NCBI GenBank assembly: GCA_900549655.1
Contig: UROZ01000135.1
Span: 1-5,382, forward strand
Direction: 5' to 3'
Length of the DNA: 5,382 nucleotides
From: an uncultured Collinsella sp.
GTDB lineage: Bacteria; Actinomycetota; Coriobacteriia; Coriobacteriales; Coriobacteriaceae
Shown here: in pieces, positions 4,880 through 5,382 of the stretch
How the letters are laid out: each line of letters starts with the position of its first letter
Position numbering within the stretch: the first letter of the stretch is position 1
Translations under genes and position numbers: made by a program
The notes under the pieces: generated by a model
Told to the model about the DNA's origin: nothing
Seen by the model: the letters and a program-made list of their open reading frames with translations, nothing else
The model's database searches: none

Positions 4880-5382
4880 CTAAAGGACGCCGCCCCAGTG
4901 CCGAATCACGAATTCTCGCAGGTCGTTCTGACGTTTCTGGAACGCTTCGCTTCGGTCGCACTTAAGGCCCATTGCGAGCGCGATGGCGTTCATCGCCCGA
5001 TGCAATTGCAGCTGATGGGCAAACTGAGTCCCGGTGAGGACGATCATCCTAAAGCCCAGCGCGCTCAGCACGGTCATACGCTCCGCATCCGACGCGCTGC
5101 GCTGTTTATCAAGATGGTCCGAGCCGTTGTATTCAATCCCCGTACCGCTCGCAGGCGCATATACGTCGATCTCGAAATACCCGGACTTAGCGAGATATTT
5201 GAACTCGCTGGGAACATCGACCCGATGGTTGAGCTCGATCTTGGCGTATCCCAGCCCTCCCTGGGAACGCTTTGCTACGACCATGATTGCGGTGGCCGTC
5301 TCCATGGGCGAACGCGCGCCATCGTGCACGCGCTTGAGCACGGCGGCCGCGCGTATAGCCCCCTGACGAGATCGGTTCTCAT
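4880..5382 (-). CDS. DUF559/Vsr-like PD-(D/E)XK nuclease-fold protein (3' part; runs off right edge)
   Basis: The reading frame is open to the window edge, so the true start lies outside; 166 residues are visible. A GTG at 5341 could start a 153-residue protein, but open frame continues beyond it and no good ribosome binding site is seen. The pattern matches the DUF559/very-short-patch-repair nuclease fold: an acidic residue in a leading helix (SPMET, Glu27 of the visible part), EIDVYAP with Asp72, then GIEYNGSDH with Glu83 and His89, followed by a helix (DAERMTVLSALGFRMIVLT) typical of the family end. The usual lysine of the ExK motif is replaced (E-Y-N-G), as often in DUF559 proteins. Proteins with a similar SPxET...GGxG...N...D-Y...EY layout recur in Coriobacteriia as I remember them, often with an N-terminal domain that would be off-window here. 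The stop is TAG at 4882-4880. Whether it cuts DNA, or belongs to an AbiEi-like or other system, cannot be told. Confidence 0.7.
   Translation of the reverse strand, partial: ENRSRQGAIRAAAVLKRVHDGARSPMETATAIMVVAKRSQGGLGYAKIELNHRVDVPSEFKYLAKSGYFEIDVYAPASGTGIEYNGSDHLDKQRSASDAERMTVLSALGFRMIVLTGTQFAHQLQLHRAMNAIALAMGLKCDRSEAFQKRQNDLREFVIRHWGGVL

Overview
This window is ordinary bacterial chromosome in its coding content. It is GC-rich, all recognisable genes lie on the minus strand, and codon third positions are mostly G or C. My best guess is an anaerobic gut actinobacterium of the class Coriobacteriia, perhaps Collinsella or a relative. The guess rests on base composition, on the style of the moa genes, and on a partial gene at the right edge that resembles a recurrent coriobacterial PD-(D/E)XK-like protein as I remember it. 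No 16S or other marker gene is present to confirm it.

Layout in the direction of transcription (right to left): (1) 5382-4880, the 3' part of a DUF559/Vsr-like nuclease-fold protein, cut by the window edge. (2) 4879-4645, a gap with a 65-nt hairpin repeat (type A) and a plausible moaA promoter. (3) 4644-3589, moaA, with a GTG start. (4) 3584-2280, a MoaC-MobB fusion gene starting 4 nt after the moaA stop; its ribosome binding site is formed by the codons of MoaA's C-terminal Gly-Gly. (5) 2279-2015, a gap with a hairpin at the moaC-mobB stop, an intrinsic terminator (type B) and the leader of the next gene. (6) 2014-728, a 12-TM-type major facilitator transporter. (7) 727-504, a gap packed with three hairpins (type A, an unrelated one, type B) and then the promoter region of the last gene. 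(8) 503-1, the 5' part of a Cof-type HAD phosphatase, cut by the window edge.

MoaA and MoaC together convert GTP to cyclic pyranopterin monophosphate, the first two steps of molybdenum cofactor synthesis. The MobB domain fused to MoaC belongs to the late guanylylation step that makes the MGD form of the cofactor. The pair is therefore a compact two-gene operon joining the start and end of the pathway. The transporter and the HAD phosphatase appear to be separate units, since a terminator precedes each.

The least expected content is between the genes. Two 43-nt type B elements, 42/43 identical, act as look-alike terminators and flank the transporter as direct repeats. Two 65-nt type A elements have identical 18-nt arms and related loops; they lie in opposite orientation, one on each side of the transporter-moa block. 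I see no sign of a CRISPR array, insertion sequence, tRNA, rRNA, phage genes or defence island.
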